A stretch of 54,441 bases of DNA from Cyanobacteria bacterium FACHB-471 (GTDB taxonomy: Bacteria > Cyanobacteriota > Cyanobacteriia > Elainellales > Elainellaceae), in the NCBI GenBank assembly GCA_014695345.1, contig JACJOC010000082.1:1-54441 (forward strand), in the 5' to 3' direction. Below are positions 1-9,148 of this stretch, piece after piece. The translations under genes were made by a program, and so were the position numbers. The notes under the pieces were generated by a model. The model saw nothing but the letters and a program-made list of their open reading frames with translations, made no database searches and had not been told where the DNA came from. The first letter of the stretch is position 1; each line of letters begins with the position of its first letter.

Positions 1-102
1 TACGGCAACCAGCATCTATCAACTCAAGAGCAGACTGTTATCCCACTATTTGATTGGGCAACTCAAATCACCCACTCTTGCTATGAAGTTGGGCTAAGCT
101 GA
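1..102 (+). CDS. C-terminal end of an unidentified ORF, cut by window edge
   Basis: Frame 1 is open from the first base and stops with TGA at 100-102, giving 33 residues that end in HSCYEVGLS. The upstream part lies outside the window. No domain can be recognised from so short a tail, and an open frame of this length could occur by chance. It is listed only because it runs in from the edge. Confidence 0.25.
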   Translation, partial: YGNQHLSTQEQTVIPLFDWATQITHSCYEVGLS

Positions 103-159
103 CCACCACATTTAGTACATCTGCGTAAGTCCTGTAGAACTCTTACAGCCATTCTCGGA

Positions 160-225
160 TGAGTAAGCCATAGCCTAGGGGCAGTTCGCGTGCCCCTACA
201 GGAATTTGTGGTTTACCCAAGTTGG
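160..225. repeat. dispersed palindromic repeat, family 1 (GGGGCRGTTCGCG type)
   Basis: This is a copy, in inverted orientation, of the element at 34660-34710. It contains the complement of GCTATGGCTTA, a GGGGCAGTTCGCGTGCCCC core and the TACAGGAATTTGTGG flank. Partial or related copies lie near 3485-3520, 17852-17893, 33571-33605 and 40213-40240. The core folds into a GC-rich hairpin. Confidence 0.7.
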
Positions 226-239
226 AAATTGCTGTACGT

Positions 240-272
240 GAATGGTAGCGTGGCGGAGTCACGCTACCATTC
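240..272. terminator. 13-bp perfect hairpin downstream of haloperoxidase gene
   Basis: GAATGGTAGCGTG (240-252) and its exact complement (260-272) enclose a 7-nt loop. It lies 37 bp past the stop codon of the minus-strand haloperoxidase gene, where a terminator or mRNA 3' end would be expected, but no strong T-run follows. A degenerate copy (GAGTGGTAG...CTACCATTC) lies at 3872-3901, so it is also a dispersed repeat. Confidence 0.5.
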
Positions 273-308
273 ATGCCTTTAAAGGTAATTCGTGCAGGAG
301 GTCTTTTC

Positions 309-2261
309 CTAAGTCGCAGCGTATCGCTCAACCACATATCTGCCCAACGCTCTACCCATGACTAAACCATCCTGATTGCCAGACTGGAAGTGAATACCGC
401 CATAGACTCGACTCATCCCCGCTTCGTCTGCTGCCTGCGAGAAGCTGCTATAAGAGCGAACTACACCCGGTAGCCCAATGGAAGTGGTTTCAAACGGGGT
501 GTTGTCGCCAAAGAAAGACGCAAGCACGGTAGACGCAGCACCACTGTAGGTACTGTGCCCCGACACATATTCAGGGAATGGGGGTGTTATAACCAACGGA
601 GTCCAAGTTGGATCAGCAACCGTATTAGGATTGCCATCTTGATCCGCTAGACGGATGGCTGTGATTGGCCGCCAGAGATCATAGATATACTTAGCATCCC
701 AGGCGGCAATACCCGCATCAGCCTCTGCAACATTGAGCATGGCAAACAAGCGAGCATTCTCTACTAAGGTATTTCTTCTAACTACTGAAAGCTGTTCAGC
801 GATTAGGTTCCAGTGTCCGGGTGGGGTAAATGTGCCTGCGCCATCAGCCCAAAAGTTAGCCATCTCAGTTTGTTCCGTAGTCCGAACAGTACTGTTAACG
901 CCACCTAACGTCTTGACCTCGTTAAATTCTGCGGCCCATTCAGCACTACTTAGTGCAGGCGGACCATCTGGACGGAACTGGGAACCGCTCCTCATCACAA
1001 AGGGTGTAACATTACCCCAGTGGGGCAATAAAGCGGGCTGGTTGCCGGGTAGCGTGGGCTGCCATCTCCCAGGTGCTGTTCCGGGGATGTAGGAGCTTGG
1101 GACTGCTGAACCATCATTGCGTCGCGCTGCTAACACTGCATCTGCAACAGAGCGACCTAGAGCTATGCCGTTCGTTTCAGCCGCACCATTGGCAATTTCT
1201 GCCAAAGACATAGTCAGTTGTTGATTCAATATAGCGGTCTGATTGGGATAGAGACTGATTAGAATCTGATGCGCTGCACCTGCGACCGCAGCTTCACGCG
1301 ACACAGTTCGAGTTGAGTTGGCCGTGACCGCATCATAAATAGCAGTATGGAGAACTGCCATACTCCGTGATGCGCTTGGAGGAGATGACCTCTCGGTGAC
1401 GATCGCATTCAACAGCGTGGCGTTCCAATCCAACACTACGTCAGTTCCGTTTGCAGAAACCCGTTTGTTTGCAGCATTGTTGGTTTCGTTGCTCTCGGCG
1501 ATCCTACCCGTTGGATCAATATTGACAATCAGATAATAGGCTCCCGGCGCGACCCCGGCAGGATTTGTGAAATCGAAAGTAAACTTGCGGGTATTGTTGG
1601 GTTGGATTTGAACATTCCCCCGGTTTACCTGATCTAAAAGCTGGTCACTCGCACTCAGCACAGGGTCAGGTGAGGCATAGATGCTGACGTTCAGGAAACC
1701 TCTGGCTCTCAAGCTACCCCGATTTGTGATATCGACCTTAATTTGCCCTTTATCGTCCTTTTTCTTCGGGTCAATCGTTCTGGGCATGATCACTCGCTCA
1801 ATCGTGCCGACTAGATCTGGAAGTCGAACTGCTGCCGCCAGGCTGTCACTTCTGCCCCGGACTGTGAGGTTACTATCCCTGCTCAGCAAGGCACTGTCAG
1901 TCACCATGCCAGTTAAGGAGTCTTTTCCTGCCTTGTTTGCTCCCTGGCTAAGTGCAGCTATACTTCTCCCATTAACCACCTTTGCAGTGGATGCATTCCC
2001 AGTGATTCCTAAAGTTTGAACGTCACTGGCAAAAGTTCCTATTTCAACCTGTTGGTTAAAAATAACTTCGTCTCGTGGAGTAGCTTTTAGACTCGAAGAC
2101 GATGAGTGTTTATGACTAAAATCACTCAGCGGGGTAAACAAAGCGCTAGGTTCAGTAGCGTGATTTAAGCCTGTGCGAGAACCTGTTAAGAAGTTTTCTC
2201 TTGGTTCAAGTGCAGGTAAACCAGACGTGCTAGAGGAGAGCAAGTCATCAAAACTCTTCAT
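309..2261 (-). CDS. CARDB-domain, vanadium-dependent haloperoxidase/PAP2-like protein
   Basis: The protein has about 650 residues. The start is ATG at 2261, preceded by AAAGAGA; a TTG six codons upstream is the alternative. The first ~145 residues are Ser/Ala-rich with no obvious signal peptide. A CARDB-type beta domain follows (about 145-270, with ITNRGSLRARG and ESNETNNAAN). The C-terminal ~360 residues are an all-helical vanadium haloperoxidase/PAP2 domain with the anion-binding elements WRPITAIR, the SGH loop in PEYVSGHSTYSG, and SRVYGGIHFQSG carrying the Arg/His pair. The family oxidises halides or acts as a phosphatase; which applies here cannot be told from sequence. It is monocistronic and convergent with nothing in view. 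The CARDB part suggests an extracellular or surface location, probably by a non-Sec route. Confidence 0.88.
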   Translation of the reverse strand: MKSFDDLLSSSTSGLPALEPRENFLTGSRTGLNHATEPSALFTPLSDFSHKHSSSSSLKATPRDEVIFNQQVEIGTFASDVQTLGITGNASTAKVVNGRSIAALSQGANKAGKDSLTGMVTDSALLSRDSNLTVRGRSDSLAAAVRLPDLVGTIERVIMPRTIDPKKKDDKGQIKVDITNRGSLRARGFLNVSIYASPDPVLSASDQLLDQVNRGNVQIQPNNTRKFTFDFTNPAGVAPGAYYLIVNIDPTGRIAESNETNNAANKRVSANGTDVVLDWNATLLNAIVTERSSPPSASRSMAVLHTAIYDAVTANSTRTVSREAAVAGAAHQILISLYPNQTAILNQQLTMSLAEIANGAAETNGIALGRSVADAVLAARRNDGSAVPSSYIPGTAPGRWQPTLPGNQPALLPHWGNVTPFVMRSGSQFRPDGPPALSSAEWAAEFNEVKTLGGVNSTVRTTEQTEMANFWADGAGTFTPPGHWNLIAEQLSVVRRNTLVENARLFAMLNVAEADAGIAAWDAKYIYDLWRPITAIRLADQDGNPNTVADPTWTPLVITPPFPEYVSGHSTYSGAASTVLASFFGDNTPFETTSIGLPGVVRSYSSFSQAADEAGMSRVYGGIHFQSGNQDGLVMGRALGRYVVERYAAT

Positions 2262-2772
2262 AAAAAATCTCTTTGTCAATAAGAGGCAATAAGTCGGTTC
2301 TACATAAGGTCCACTGTCAGAACGGAACAGTTTCTCTATCTTTTAAAATCTCTTAAGAATTCTAGGGCGAATCAATATAAACCCATACGAGTGAACGCTT
2401 TTGGACGAATTTTGCTCATACGAAAACGCTCGAGACCAATACTACACCCCACAAAGTGCGTGATCGCTCAAGCAGCAATCTGATCTGAATACAAAATTTG
2501 TCTCTACGACTAGTACTACACCCTAAATAGATCTTCCTACTATATGAATGATTAAAAATCATCCTTTTTGCAGATGCGCACTATTCTTCGAGAAATACCA
2601 ATCCGGAAGTGCGATCGCCCAGTTCTTCCTGCTTTTAGAAGGGCGATCGCTGCACCAGTATGTCGGTACGAAAGCGTTCATAGAGGATGCGCTGAAGCTA
2701 CTCCACAGATAGAGTTCCATCCATTAAGTTGGATAGACACTGGAGGGGTCGGACAACGTAAAAAAACAGCAT
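2262..2772. other. non-coding spacer, divergent promoter region
   Basis: This spacer of about 510 bp separates the divergent haloperoxidase and membrane-protein genes. It holds two copies of TACTACACCC (near 2440 and 2513) and two HIP1 octamers (near 2614 and 2643). A short plus-strand frame (2568-2780) has no recognisable features, contains both HIP1 sites and overlaps the next gene's start, so I do not call it. Confidence 0.5.
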
Positions 2773-3456
2773 ATGGTTAGGAAAGCTGTACTTTGGATGA
2801 TCTGGATAAGTTTTGTTGCCTATACAATATGGCTTGCTCCCCTCGATCGCTCCTACACCTGGGACGTGGGATATCGATTGATTACGTTTCGCTGGGGAGA
2901 AATTAACGCCTATCTGCTATCGATCTTCTGGTTAATGGGGGTCTGGCCGCTCATCTATGCCAGTTTGATGTTTGTCGATGGTCGAATGCAACCCTTCCGC
3001 GTCTGGCCTTATTTTATTGGCTCAAACTTCACAGGAGTCATTTGCCTATTACCTTACCTGCTGTTGCGTCAGCGCAACCACACTTTTAACGGCACGATGG
3101 ACAAGTGGTTAGCCTGGTTAGAACGAAGATCAACAGGCGTTATGTTGCTTTTCACCGCGATCGCCCTCATTGCCTACGCGCTCATCGTTGGAGATTGGGC
3201 AGACTTCGTACAGCAGTTCCAAACCCGCCACTTTGTCCATCTCATTTCTCTTGATTTTTGCCTGATGTGCCTGGTTTTTCCGATTACTTCCCTGTTTGAC
3301 GATGATATGGCACGACGAGGTATTTCTAATCGTGCTGTTTTTTGGGCAGTGGCACTGGTGCCTTTGTTTGGTCCCTTATTTTATCTCTGTTGGCGATCGC
3401 CACTACAAAAAACCGTTTCTAGTCCCACACGCATCACCGATGCACAGTTCCAGTAA
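2773..3456 (+). CDS. six-helix integral membrane protein, function unknown
   Basis: The protein has 227 residues and starts at ATG 2773. About six hydrophobic segments are visible: residues ~5-22, 45-70, 78-97, 118-140, 150-172 and 185-205. Charged loops contain DRSYTWDVGYR and SLFDDDMARRG. I see no catalytic motif. It looks like a conserved hypothetical polytopic protein of cyanobacteria. It stands alone, divergent from the haloperoxidase gene and convergent with fmdB. A hairpin at 3498-3515 separates it from fmdB. Confidence 0.75.
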   Translation: MVRKAVLWMIWISFVAYTIWLAPLDRSYTWDVGYRLITFRWGEINAYLLSIFWLMGVWPLIYASLMFVDGRMQPFRVWPYFIGSNFTGVICLLPYLLLRQRNHTFNGTMDKWLAWLERRSTGVMLLFTAIALIAYALIVGDWADFVQQFQTRHFVHLISLDFCLMCLVFPITSLFDDDMARRGISNRAVFWAVALVPLFGPLFYLCWRSPLQKTVSSPTRITDAQFQ

Positions 3457-3497
3457 CTTACAGCAATCTCTACCTGGATAAATCACAAATTCCTGTA

Positions 3498-3515
3498 GGG
3501 GCCGCGAACGGCCCC
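3498..3515. terminator. GC-rich hairpin between convergent genes
   Basis: GGGGCCG (3498-3504), a CGAA tetraloop and CGGCCCC (3509-3515) form a perfect 7-bp stem. On the plus strand it is followed by TTGTATTTCT. It lies between the stop codons of the membrane protein (3456) and fmdB (3559) and could end both transcripts. The flank TTCCTGTAGGGG marks it as a family 1 dispersed repeat. Confidence 0.55.
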
Positions 3516-3558
3516 TTGTATTTCTAGCAAAGTATCAGCAGGGTAATTCATTCAAACA

Positions 3559-3816
3559 TCAGTGGCTAATCATCCAAGGTCGTCCTCCCTTGTGATCTTT
3601 AACCTTAGAAGGTTTTGGTTCTTGTCGCTTCACCAACTGCGGCTCTGGATTTTCACGCTTGAGCCGAAAAGAGCCAGAAAGCAGCATAGGTGCAGAAAAA
3701 ACTCGTCGTCCAGGCTGTTGGCAAGAAGGGCAAGAAGCCGGAGCATTACACTCTGACATAGCACGCCATTCATCAAACAGCCCGCACTCCTCACAACGAA
3801 ACTCATACAGGGGCAT
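3559..3816 (-). CDS. fmdB: FmdB-family zinc-ribbon protein
   Basis: The protein has 85 residues and an ATG start at 3816. The N-terminus MPLYEFRCEECG and the second pair CPSCQQPGRRVFSAP give the four zinc-binding cysteines of the FmdB/CxxC_CxxC_SSSS putative regulatory family. The C-terminal half is basic and low in complexity. FmdB was named from formamidase gene clusters of methylotrophs, where it is thought to regulate amide utilisation. Here it lies directly downstream of the formamidase gene on the same strand, which supports the name. The 343-bp gap to fmdA is filled by repeats, so co-transcription is likely but not certain. Confidence 0.88.
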   Translation of the reverse strand: MPLYEFRCEECGLFDEWRAMSECNAPASCPSCQQPGRRVFSAPMLLSGSFRLKRENPEPQLVKRQEPKPSKVKDHKGGRPWMISH

Positions 3817-4159
3817 AGGTCAAAACCTCTTTACGGTGGTCTTTTGCAACTATTCAAAGGACTTCCTGGGTGAGTGGTAGTGTGACACCGCTCTACCATT
3901 CATGCTTCAAAAATTGATGGATGCAGGAAGTCTAATCACTTGAAGTGTCAATCGCTTGAAATGCATTAACCCCCAGATGTGAATTACTGGAGGCAATGCG
4001 TATTCAAAATCCGGCATTGCACAAATTGAGAATGATGCAAAATTCCTAACATGTGAATTGCCCACTGTAGAGACACGGCATTGCCGTGCCCCTACGAAAA
4101 TCATTCGTTAAATGTGCAACACCAAAACCCGCTTGTCTTACAACCGATTTAGGGCTGTG
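3817..4159. repeat. spacer with MITE-like repeats between fmdA and fmdB
   Basis: The spacer holds a degenerate copy of the GAATGGTAG hairpin (3872-3901). It also holds an element of about 110 bp (about 4017-4127) that recurs near 51108-51223. The shared core reads GCCGTGCCCCTACGAAAATC and continues through ATTCGT(T/C)AAATGTGCAAC. Part of it is a palindrome around CACGGCATTGCCGTG (4073-4087). No gene is supported here. Confidence 0.7.
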
Positions 4160-5365
4160 TCAGGTCGGCAAGATGTTTTGGTCAAAGATCTCGGTGGGAA
4201 TTGCTAACGTACAGCAAGCATTGGGAATATCAACAATCCCGCTAACGCGACCCTCAACCGGCGCACAACTGAGCAGCAGGTAAGCTTGCTCACCCGTGTA
4301 GCCAAATTTCTTCAAGTATTCGATCGCATTCAAGCAGGCTCGACGATAGGCAATATGGACATCCATATAATGCTGCTTGCCCGTAAACTCATCTACCGAA
4401 ATCCCTTCAAACACCAGATATTCAGAATAACGAGGCTCTACAGGACCGGGCTTAAAGATGGGGTTAACCATGCTGTACTTTTCCATGCCGCCCTTGATGA
4501 TATCAACATGCAGGTCGATATAACCTGACATTTCGATCGCCCCACAAAAAGAGATTTCTCCATCTCCCTGAGAGAAATGAATATCGCCCATCGACAGTTT
4601 GGCACCCTCCACATAAACCGGGAAGTAAATCCGCGTTCCTTTCGATAGGTTCTTGATATCACAGTTGCCGCCATGTTCGCGAGGTGGAACCGTTCTGGCT
4701 CCCTCAGCAGCAACGCGATCGTACTCAGAAGCAGGCAACTGTCCCAAGATTGCATTAGTAGGATTAGGCAACGCTGCTAAAACGGGCTGATCTCCCGAAA
4801 GTCCTGCGCCATAAGTACGCAGATCGGGAGCCGTATTCACCAGTTCTGTTTCTCGCTTATTCCAGGTTGACAACAGTTCATGGGAAGGCGCGCAGCCAAT
4901 CAAACCAGGGTGAGTAATTCCTGCAAACTTAACTCCTGGAATATGGCGAGAAGAGGTATAAATTCCTTGGAGATCCCAAATTGCTTTTGCTGGATTGGGA
5001 TAATGGTCAGTTAGAAATCCGCCACCATTCTTCTTATCAAAGATACCTGTGAAGCCCCACTCATCGCCTTGTAAAGCGCCAATGTCGAGTAGGTCAACGA
5101 CCAAAATATCTCCTGGCTCAGCACCATTGACCCAAATTGGTCCACTCAGCACGTGAACAACAGTCAGATCAACATCTCGAATGTCATCTGGGCTGTCATT
5201 ATTTTTGATTTGCCCGTCTGTCCAATCCTTACACTCAATTCTAAAGACATCACCAGGATTCACTGAAACAACAGCCGGAATATCAGGATGCCAGCGGTTA
5301 TGTCCAGGCAACTCCTGTTGATCCATCGGTTTAGTGAGATCAACCTTAAATAAAACTTCAGGCAT
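4160..5365 (-). CDS. fmdA: formamidase, acetamidase/formamidase family
   Basis: The protein has 401 residues, the usual length of FmdA. The start is ATG at 5365 with AAGGAG seven bases upstream. The N-terminus PEVLFKVDLTKPMDQQE, then HNRWHPDIP, FRIECKDWTDGQIKNND and VHVLSGPIWVNGAEPGD, are typical of the FmdA/AmdA family (a metal-dependent fold distinct from nitrilase-type amidases). HPGLIGCAPS and VPPREHGGNCDIKNL are also conserved blocks. The enzyme hydrolyses formamide to formate and ammonium in the cytoplasm. It follows the urtABCDE-type transporter genes on the same strand, though 1 kb of spacer intervenes, and precedes fmdB. A second, unrelated amidase (amiE) lies 11 kb away. Confidence 0.93.
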   Translation of the reverse strand: MPEVLFKVDLTKPMDQQELPGHNRWHPDIPAVVSVNPGDVFRIECKDWTDGQIKNNDSPDDIRDVDLTVVHVLSGPIWVNGAEPGDILVVDLLDIGALQGDEWGFTGIFDKKNGGGFLTDHYPNPAKAIWDLQGIYTSSRHIPGVKFAGITHPGLIGCAPSHELLSTWNKRETELVNTAPDLRTYGAGLSGDQPVLAALPNPTNAILGQLPASEYDRVAAEGARTVPPREHGGNCDIKNLSKGTRIYFPVYVEGAKLSMGDIHFSQGDGEISFCGAIEMSGYIDLHVDIIKGGMEKYSMVNPIFKPGPVEPRYSEYLVFEGISVDEFTGKQHYMDVHIAYRRACLNAIEYLKKFGYTGEQAYLLLSCAPVEGRVSGIVDIPNACCTLAIPTEIFDQNILPT

Positions 5366-6402
5366 GGAACACTCCTTTACTTCACTGAATTAACTTTAGA
5401 GAGTCACAATGAATGTATGAACAATAACACACCTATTTATTGTTTCAAAGGTTTAAAACAAAGGTTTTTAGACAAAATTTTGATGCTATAAAAACAAATG
5501 AATGTATTAAGAAAGCCCTCTACTCAGCCAATAAAAGCTTTTCTTGAAACAGTTTTTTAGTTTCAAGTTTCATCTGGATATTTATGAACTATTTTCAGAA
5601 ATAAACTAGAGATGAGCTAACTAGCTAACAGATCTCTTAGTGTAATTTGGATAGAAAAACGTGAAACCTAATGCTTGCTCGAATTCAGTTGGGTTACGCT
5701 TTACTTCACCCAACCTACGCTACTATGCCACTAAAGTAAGGCTTCAGGATGAGATTTAAGTAAGTTTAATTGCTTTGCGGGGGTGAGTTAAAGGAAGAGA
5801 AATACTTTTGAGATAAATATCTTGCAGCTCATTTGAAGTTGCTGCTTATTAAAATATTAAATAATGGAATAAGTGTAAAAGCTGTCGTATTTGAGGCAAA
5901 AGCTTTACTGAGATAAAACACTTAAGCAATGATTTCTAGATGTTGAAAAAACCATCTGCCACGTTTAATTTCATCTATTAATTTGCTGTATGAGAAAGGA
6001 TTAGCTAGCCAGAAGTTCTTTCACAGATTTGTCAATGAATGGTGTATCAACCGAATTAATTCTACCTCCGGCAAAGTGTCTCCAAATAGATGATAATTGC
6101 CCGAAACTCTGCATCTGACATGTGCTTTATTTCGGACTTATTATCTTCAAGAAAAACGCTGCGACTTAGTTTCAATAGGACAACTAGCCTACTACTAGCA
6201 TGTCGAGAAAGTGTTGGGTTCCGCTGCGCTTCACCCAACCTACAGTTCTACCATCTGTAATCTGCGTAGGTTGGGTGGAGCAGAGCGGAATCCAACGCTT
6301 TAGACTTGCCGCACTACTACAGCAGACTGTCCCATACCCTACCAGAGATGTAACTCTAGCGATCGCCCAGCTAACAAATTGAGCAAATGAGTGAGCGAAG
6401 AG
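5366..6402. other. 1-kb spacer upstream of fmdA: A/T-rich, repeats, possible gene remnant
   Basis: The first ~600 bp upstream of fmdA are A/T-rich and may hold its own promoter, but I could not single one out and saw no GTA-N8-TAC box. A repeat arm, GTTGGGTTACGC...CCAACCTAC, occupies 5688-5717. Between about 5935 and 6125 the minus strand reads HMSDAEFRAIIIYLETLCRR, then after a frameshift NPFSYSKLIDEIKRGRWFF. This resembles a decayed coding sequence rather than random DNA. A large inverted repeat lies at 6213-6296. Confidence 0.5.
6213..6296. repeat. 31-bp inverted repeat of the GTTGGGTTCCGC...CCCAACCTAC family
   Basis: The arms at 6213-6243 and 6266-6296 are inverse complements with about four mismatches, around a 22-nt loop. 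A third arm lies at 5688-5717. This is a dispersed cyanobacterial intergenic repeat. Lying just past the urtE stop codon, it could act as a terminator or mRNA-stabilising structure for the transporter transcript. Confidence 0.75.
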
Positions 6403-7122
6403 TTAAACCGCTAGGTAACGATGCACTAGTGTCTCGTCCAGTTCCTTGGTGTTACCTTGAGCCACTACAGCCCCTTTTTCCATCATGAAAAACCGTTGAG
6501 CAAGCTGTTTCGCAAAATCAATCTTTTGCTCAACAACCATGACGGTAATCTCCTTTTCGGAGTTGATTCTCCTCAGAGTTGCCTCAATTTCTTGGACAAT
6601 AGAGGGTTGAATCCCTTCGGTTGGCTCATCGAGCAAGATCATTTGTGGGTCAGACATAAGTCCTCTGGCGATCGCTAACTGTTGTTGTTGACCACCGCTC
6701 AAAAGACCTCCCTGACGCTTAAGATGCTGCTTCAACATAGGGAAGAACTCAAATACTTCCTCCAAAAGATTGGCAGTTTTTTTGTTTCGATTAGCAGTCA
6801 AACCGAGTTTGAGATTGTCTAGCACCGTCAGGTAGGGAATAATCTCCCGTCCTTGGGGAATGTAGGCAATTCCGTAGCGGCTACGCTTATAGGTCGGAGT
6901 TTTTGTAATGTCATCCGCATCAAAAATGATGCTGCCTTTGTTGACCTTGTTCAAGCCGATAATGCTGCGTAGGAGCGTGGTTTTACCAACTCCATTGCGT
7001 CCCAAAATGCAAACCATGTCGCCCTTGTCAACTTGCATGTTGATATCCAGGAGAACAGGAGTTTGCCCGTAACCAGCGGTGACATCCGTGAGTTCAAGCA
7101 GCGGCGATATCGATTTTTTCAC
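6403..7122 (-). CDS. urtE: urea/short-chain amide ABC transporter ATP-binding protein UrtE
   Basis: The protein has about 239 residues. I place the start at GTG 7122, because TGGAGG lies 7-13 bases upstream; a TTG seven codons further up is possible. Walker A is GRNGVGKTT, the signature is LLSGGQQQQLAIARG and Walker B is MILLDEPTEGIQPSIV. It belongs to the LivF/UrtE class of branched-chain-type importers. It overlaps the end of urtD by 29 bp, implying translational coupling. It works with UrtD as the ATPase pair of the importer. No urease genes follow; a formamidase does, so the substrate may be an amide. Confidence 0.92.
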   Translation of the reverse strand: MKKSISPLLELTDVTAGYGQTPVLLDINMQVDKGDMVCILGRNGVGKTTLLRSIIGLNKVNKGSIIFDADDITKTPTYKRSRYGIAYIPQGREIIPYLTVLDNLKLGLTANRNKKTANLLEEVFEFFPMLKQHLKRQGGLLSGGQQQQLAIARGLMSDPQMILLDEPTEGIQPSIVQEIEATLRRINSEKEITVMVVEQKIDFAKQLAQRFFMMEKGAVVAQGNTKELDETLVHRYLAV

Positions 7123-7852
7123 GACCCAGATAAACCTCCACAACTTTAGAGTTATTTTGCACTTCAGTAACGGAGCCTTCCGCTAGCTTCTCGCCCTGGT
7201 GTAATACAATAATTCGTTGAGCAATTTGCTTGACGAAATCCATGTCATGCTCGATGACCACCACCGAGTGATCTTTAGAAATCGTTCTAATGATTTCTCC
7301 GGTCAAATGAGTTTCATCCGAGGTCATTCCTGCTGTCGGCTCATCTAGCAAAATGATGGAAGGATCTTGAGCAATTACCATGCCAATTTCAACCCACTGT
7401 TTTTGGCCGTGAGACAGCGAAGAAACCTTGAGAAAGGCTTTATCCAACAGCCCAATTCGCTCTAGAACCCAGGCAATTTTCTCCTTCTTAGCACGGGTCA
7501 ATTTGACCGTGATTGAAGCAAGGATTCCATGAGAACCTTTGAGCGCGAGTAGGATGTTTTCAAATACTGTCAACTCGTTATAAACATTGGGGTTTTGAAA
7601 CTTACGCCCGATTCCTAGACGAGCTATTGCATGAGGCCTTTTGTTGGTAATTTCGTGTCCTTGATAATAAACGTGTCCCGAAGCAACAGGAGACTTCCCT
7701 ACGATGGCATCCAGTAAAGTACTTTTACCTGCACCGTTGGGGCCAATGATGGTGACAATCTCGCGATCGCCCACATCCAAGGAGACGCCTTTAAGGGCCC
7801 GGAATCCTGAGAAAATTACCGTCAAATCCTTAACCGAGAGGACTGCATTCAT
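7094..7852 (-). CDS. urtD: urea/short-chain amide ABC transporter ATP-binding protein UrtD
   Basis: The protein has about 252 residues. ATG 7852 has AAAGGA at good spacing; a GTG seven codons upstream (7873) is the alternative. Walker A is GPNGAGKST, the signature region is SSLSHGQKQWVEIGM and Walker B is IILLDEPTAGMTSDE, all as in the LivG/UrtD class. The atypical signature (SHGQKQ in place of SGGQ) is characteristic of UrtD proteins. The gene starts 45 bp after urtC and overlaps urtE. The protein energises transport through UrtB/UrtC. Confidence 0.92.
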   Translation of the reverse strand: MNAVLSVKDLTVIFSGFRALKGVSLDVGDREIVTIIGPNGAGKSTLLDAIVGKSPVASGHVYYQGHEITNKRPHAIARLGIGRKFQNPNVYNELTVFENILLALKGSHGILASITVKLTRAKKEKIAWVLERIGLLDKAFLKVSSLSHGQKQWVEIGMVIAQDPSIILLDEPTAGMTSDETHLTGEIIRTISKDHSVVVIEHDMDFVKQIAQRIIVLHQGEKLAEGSVTEVQNNSKVVEVYLGREKIDIAAA

Positions 7853-7897
7853 CTTTTTATCCTTTAATGCCACACTTACCAGGCTTTCAATCCCAAG

Positions 7898-9085
7898 TTA
7901 ACGGTCACGATCCTTGGAGAACCATCCCTGCATGCTTCTAAGTGCTCCCTGTAGCGGGGTAAACCAATCTAACAATCCGGCTCGAACATAACCTGCAGAG
8001 GGATTGGGAGTAGGTGATTCAAGCAATTTGTTAAAACCGATGCGCTCTGGCACTAAGCCCATCAGTCCCTTGGGCAAAAACAAAACAACGACCAGTAGCA
8101 ACACCCCAACGATCAACTGCCAATCTTGAGTGACTCGCTCTGCGGAATTCTGCACCTGACCCAGCAGCAGGGCTGCAATCAGAGGACCAACCAGTGTACC
8201 CCGACCGCCAATGGCGACCCAAATCACCACCTGAGTACCAAATGCTACTGCCAGGTAGACAGGCGAGATGAATCGGTTAAGGGGAACAAACAGTCCTCCG
8301 GCAATACCTGCGATCGCCGCTGACAGCGTCCAGATGAAGATTTTGAAACTCGCAACGTCATATCCCAAATAGGAAATGCGGCGTTCATTCTCATTAATTG
8401 AGCGGAGGATAAGTCCCAAATTAGACTTCGTTAGCCACCAGCTTCCGGCTAACACCAGTGTGGTGAAAATTAGAATGACCCAGTAGAGGTTGATATCAGT
8501 GATATCAATACCTGCCAGCGACAGGATGGCAACATCAGTAATGCCATTTGTCCCACCCGTGTAGGCCTGCTGACTAATAAACAGTGTAGTCAGCGCTGAC
8601 GAAATTGCCAAGGTAATGATCGTGATGTATACGCCGCTGACCTTGGAGCGAAAGATAAACCAACCAATGATGTAAGCAAATGCAGCAGGCACTAATACCA
8701 TTGCCAAAATTGCAATGGGAAGAAACTTGAGCGGAGCAATAAACCAGGGTAACTGCTCCAGTCCGTTCCACACCATGAAGTCGGGTAACTCACCGCCGTA
8801 GTTGTTGTTGGCTGCTGCAAGATTGAGCTTCAGGTAATACGCCATGGCGTATCCCCCCAGAGTGAAGAATACTCCGTGGGCAAAGCTCAAAATCCCTGTA
8901 AATCCCCATACCAGATCTAGACTGATGGCTAGTGCCCCAAACAGCAGCAGCTTAGAGATTAGGGCTGTCTGAAACACACCTACGAGAAATGGCAGAATAA
9001 AAAAGATGAGAAATACGATTCCAGCAGTTATAAATAACTTAACCGGAACTGTAGAACGCTGAACTCCATCCAAAACCTGCGTCAT
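7898..9085 (-). CDS. urtC: urea/short-chain amide ABC transporter permease UrtC
   Basis: The protein has 395 residues with an ATG start. It is a LivM-type inner-membrane permease with about ten hydrophobic segments. The conserved loops GVFFTLGGYAMAYYLK (beginning of the transport core) and AGIAGGLFVPLNRFISP, followed by VIWVAIGGRGTLVGPL, are hallmarks of the family. The C-terminal ~50 residues are hydrophilic. It pairs with UrtB to form the channel. The gene lies 63 bp downstream of urtB. Confidence 0.92.
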   Translation of the reverse strand: MTQVLDGVQRSTVPVKLFITAGIVFLIFFILPFLVGVFQTALISKLLLFGALAISLDLVWGFTGILSFAHGVFFTLGGYAMAYYLKLNLAAANNNYGGELPDFMVWNGLEQLPWFIAPLKFLPIAILAMVLVPAAFAYIIGWFIFRSKVSGVYITIITLAISSALTTLFISQQAYTGGTNGITDVAILSLAGIDITDINLYWVILIFTTLVLAGSWWLTKSNLGLILRSINENERRISYLGYDVASFKIFIWTLSAAIAGIAGGLFVPLNRFISPVYLAVAFGTQVVIWVAIGGRGTLVGPLIAALLLGQVQNSAERVTQDWQLIVGVLLLVVVLFLPKGLMGLVPERIGFNKLLESPTPNPSAGYVRAGLLDWFTPLQGALRSMQGWFSKDRDR

Positions 9086-9148
9086 CAGTCTGGCTCCACT
9101 AATACCAATTCACTTTGGGGCGATCATTGCGATCGCCCCGACTCAAGC

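Noticed and set aside
733-1092. 119-residue plus-strand frame inside the haloperoxidase gene
   Set aside because: It is antisense to strongly conserved active-site coding sequence and has no protein-like features of its own.
2568-2780. 70-residue frame before the membrane protein
   Set aside because: It contains two HIP1 octamers, is Arg/Cys-rich without a motif, and overlaps the start of the real gene.
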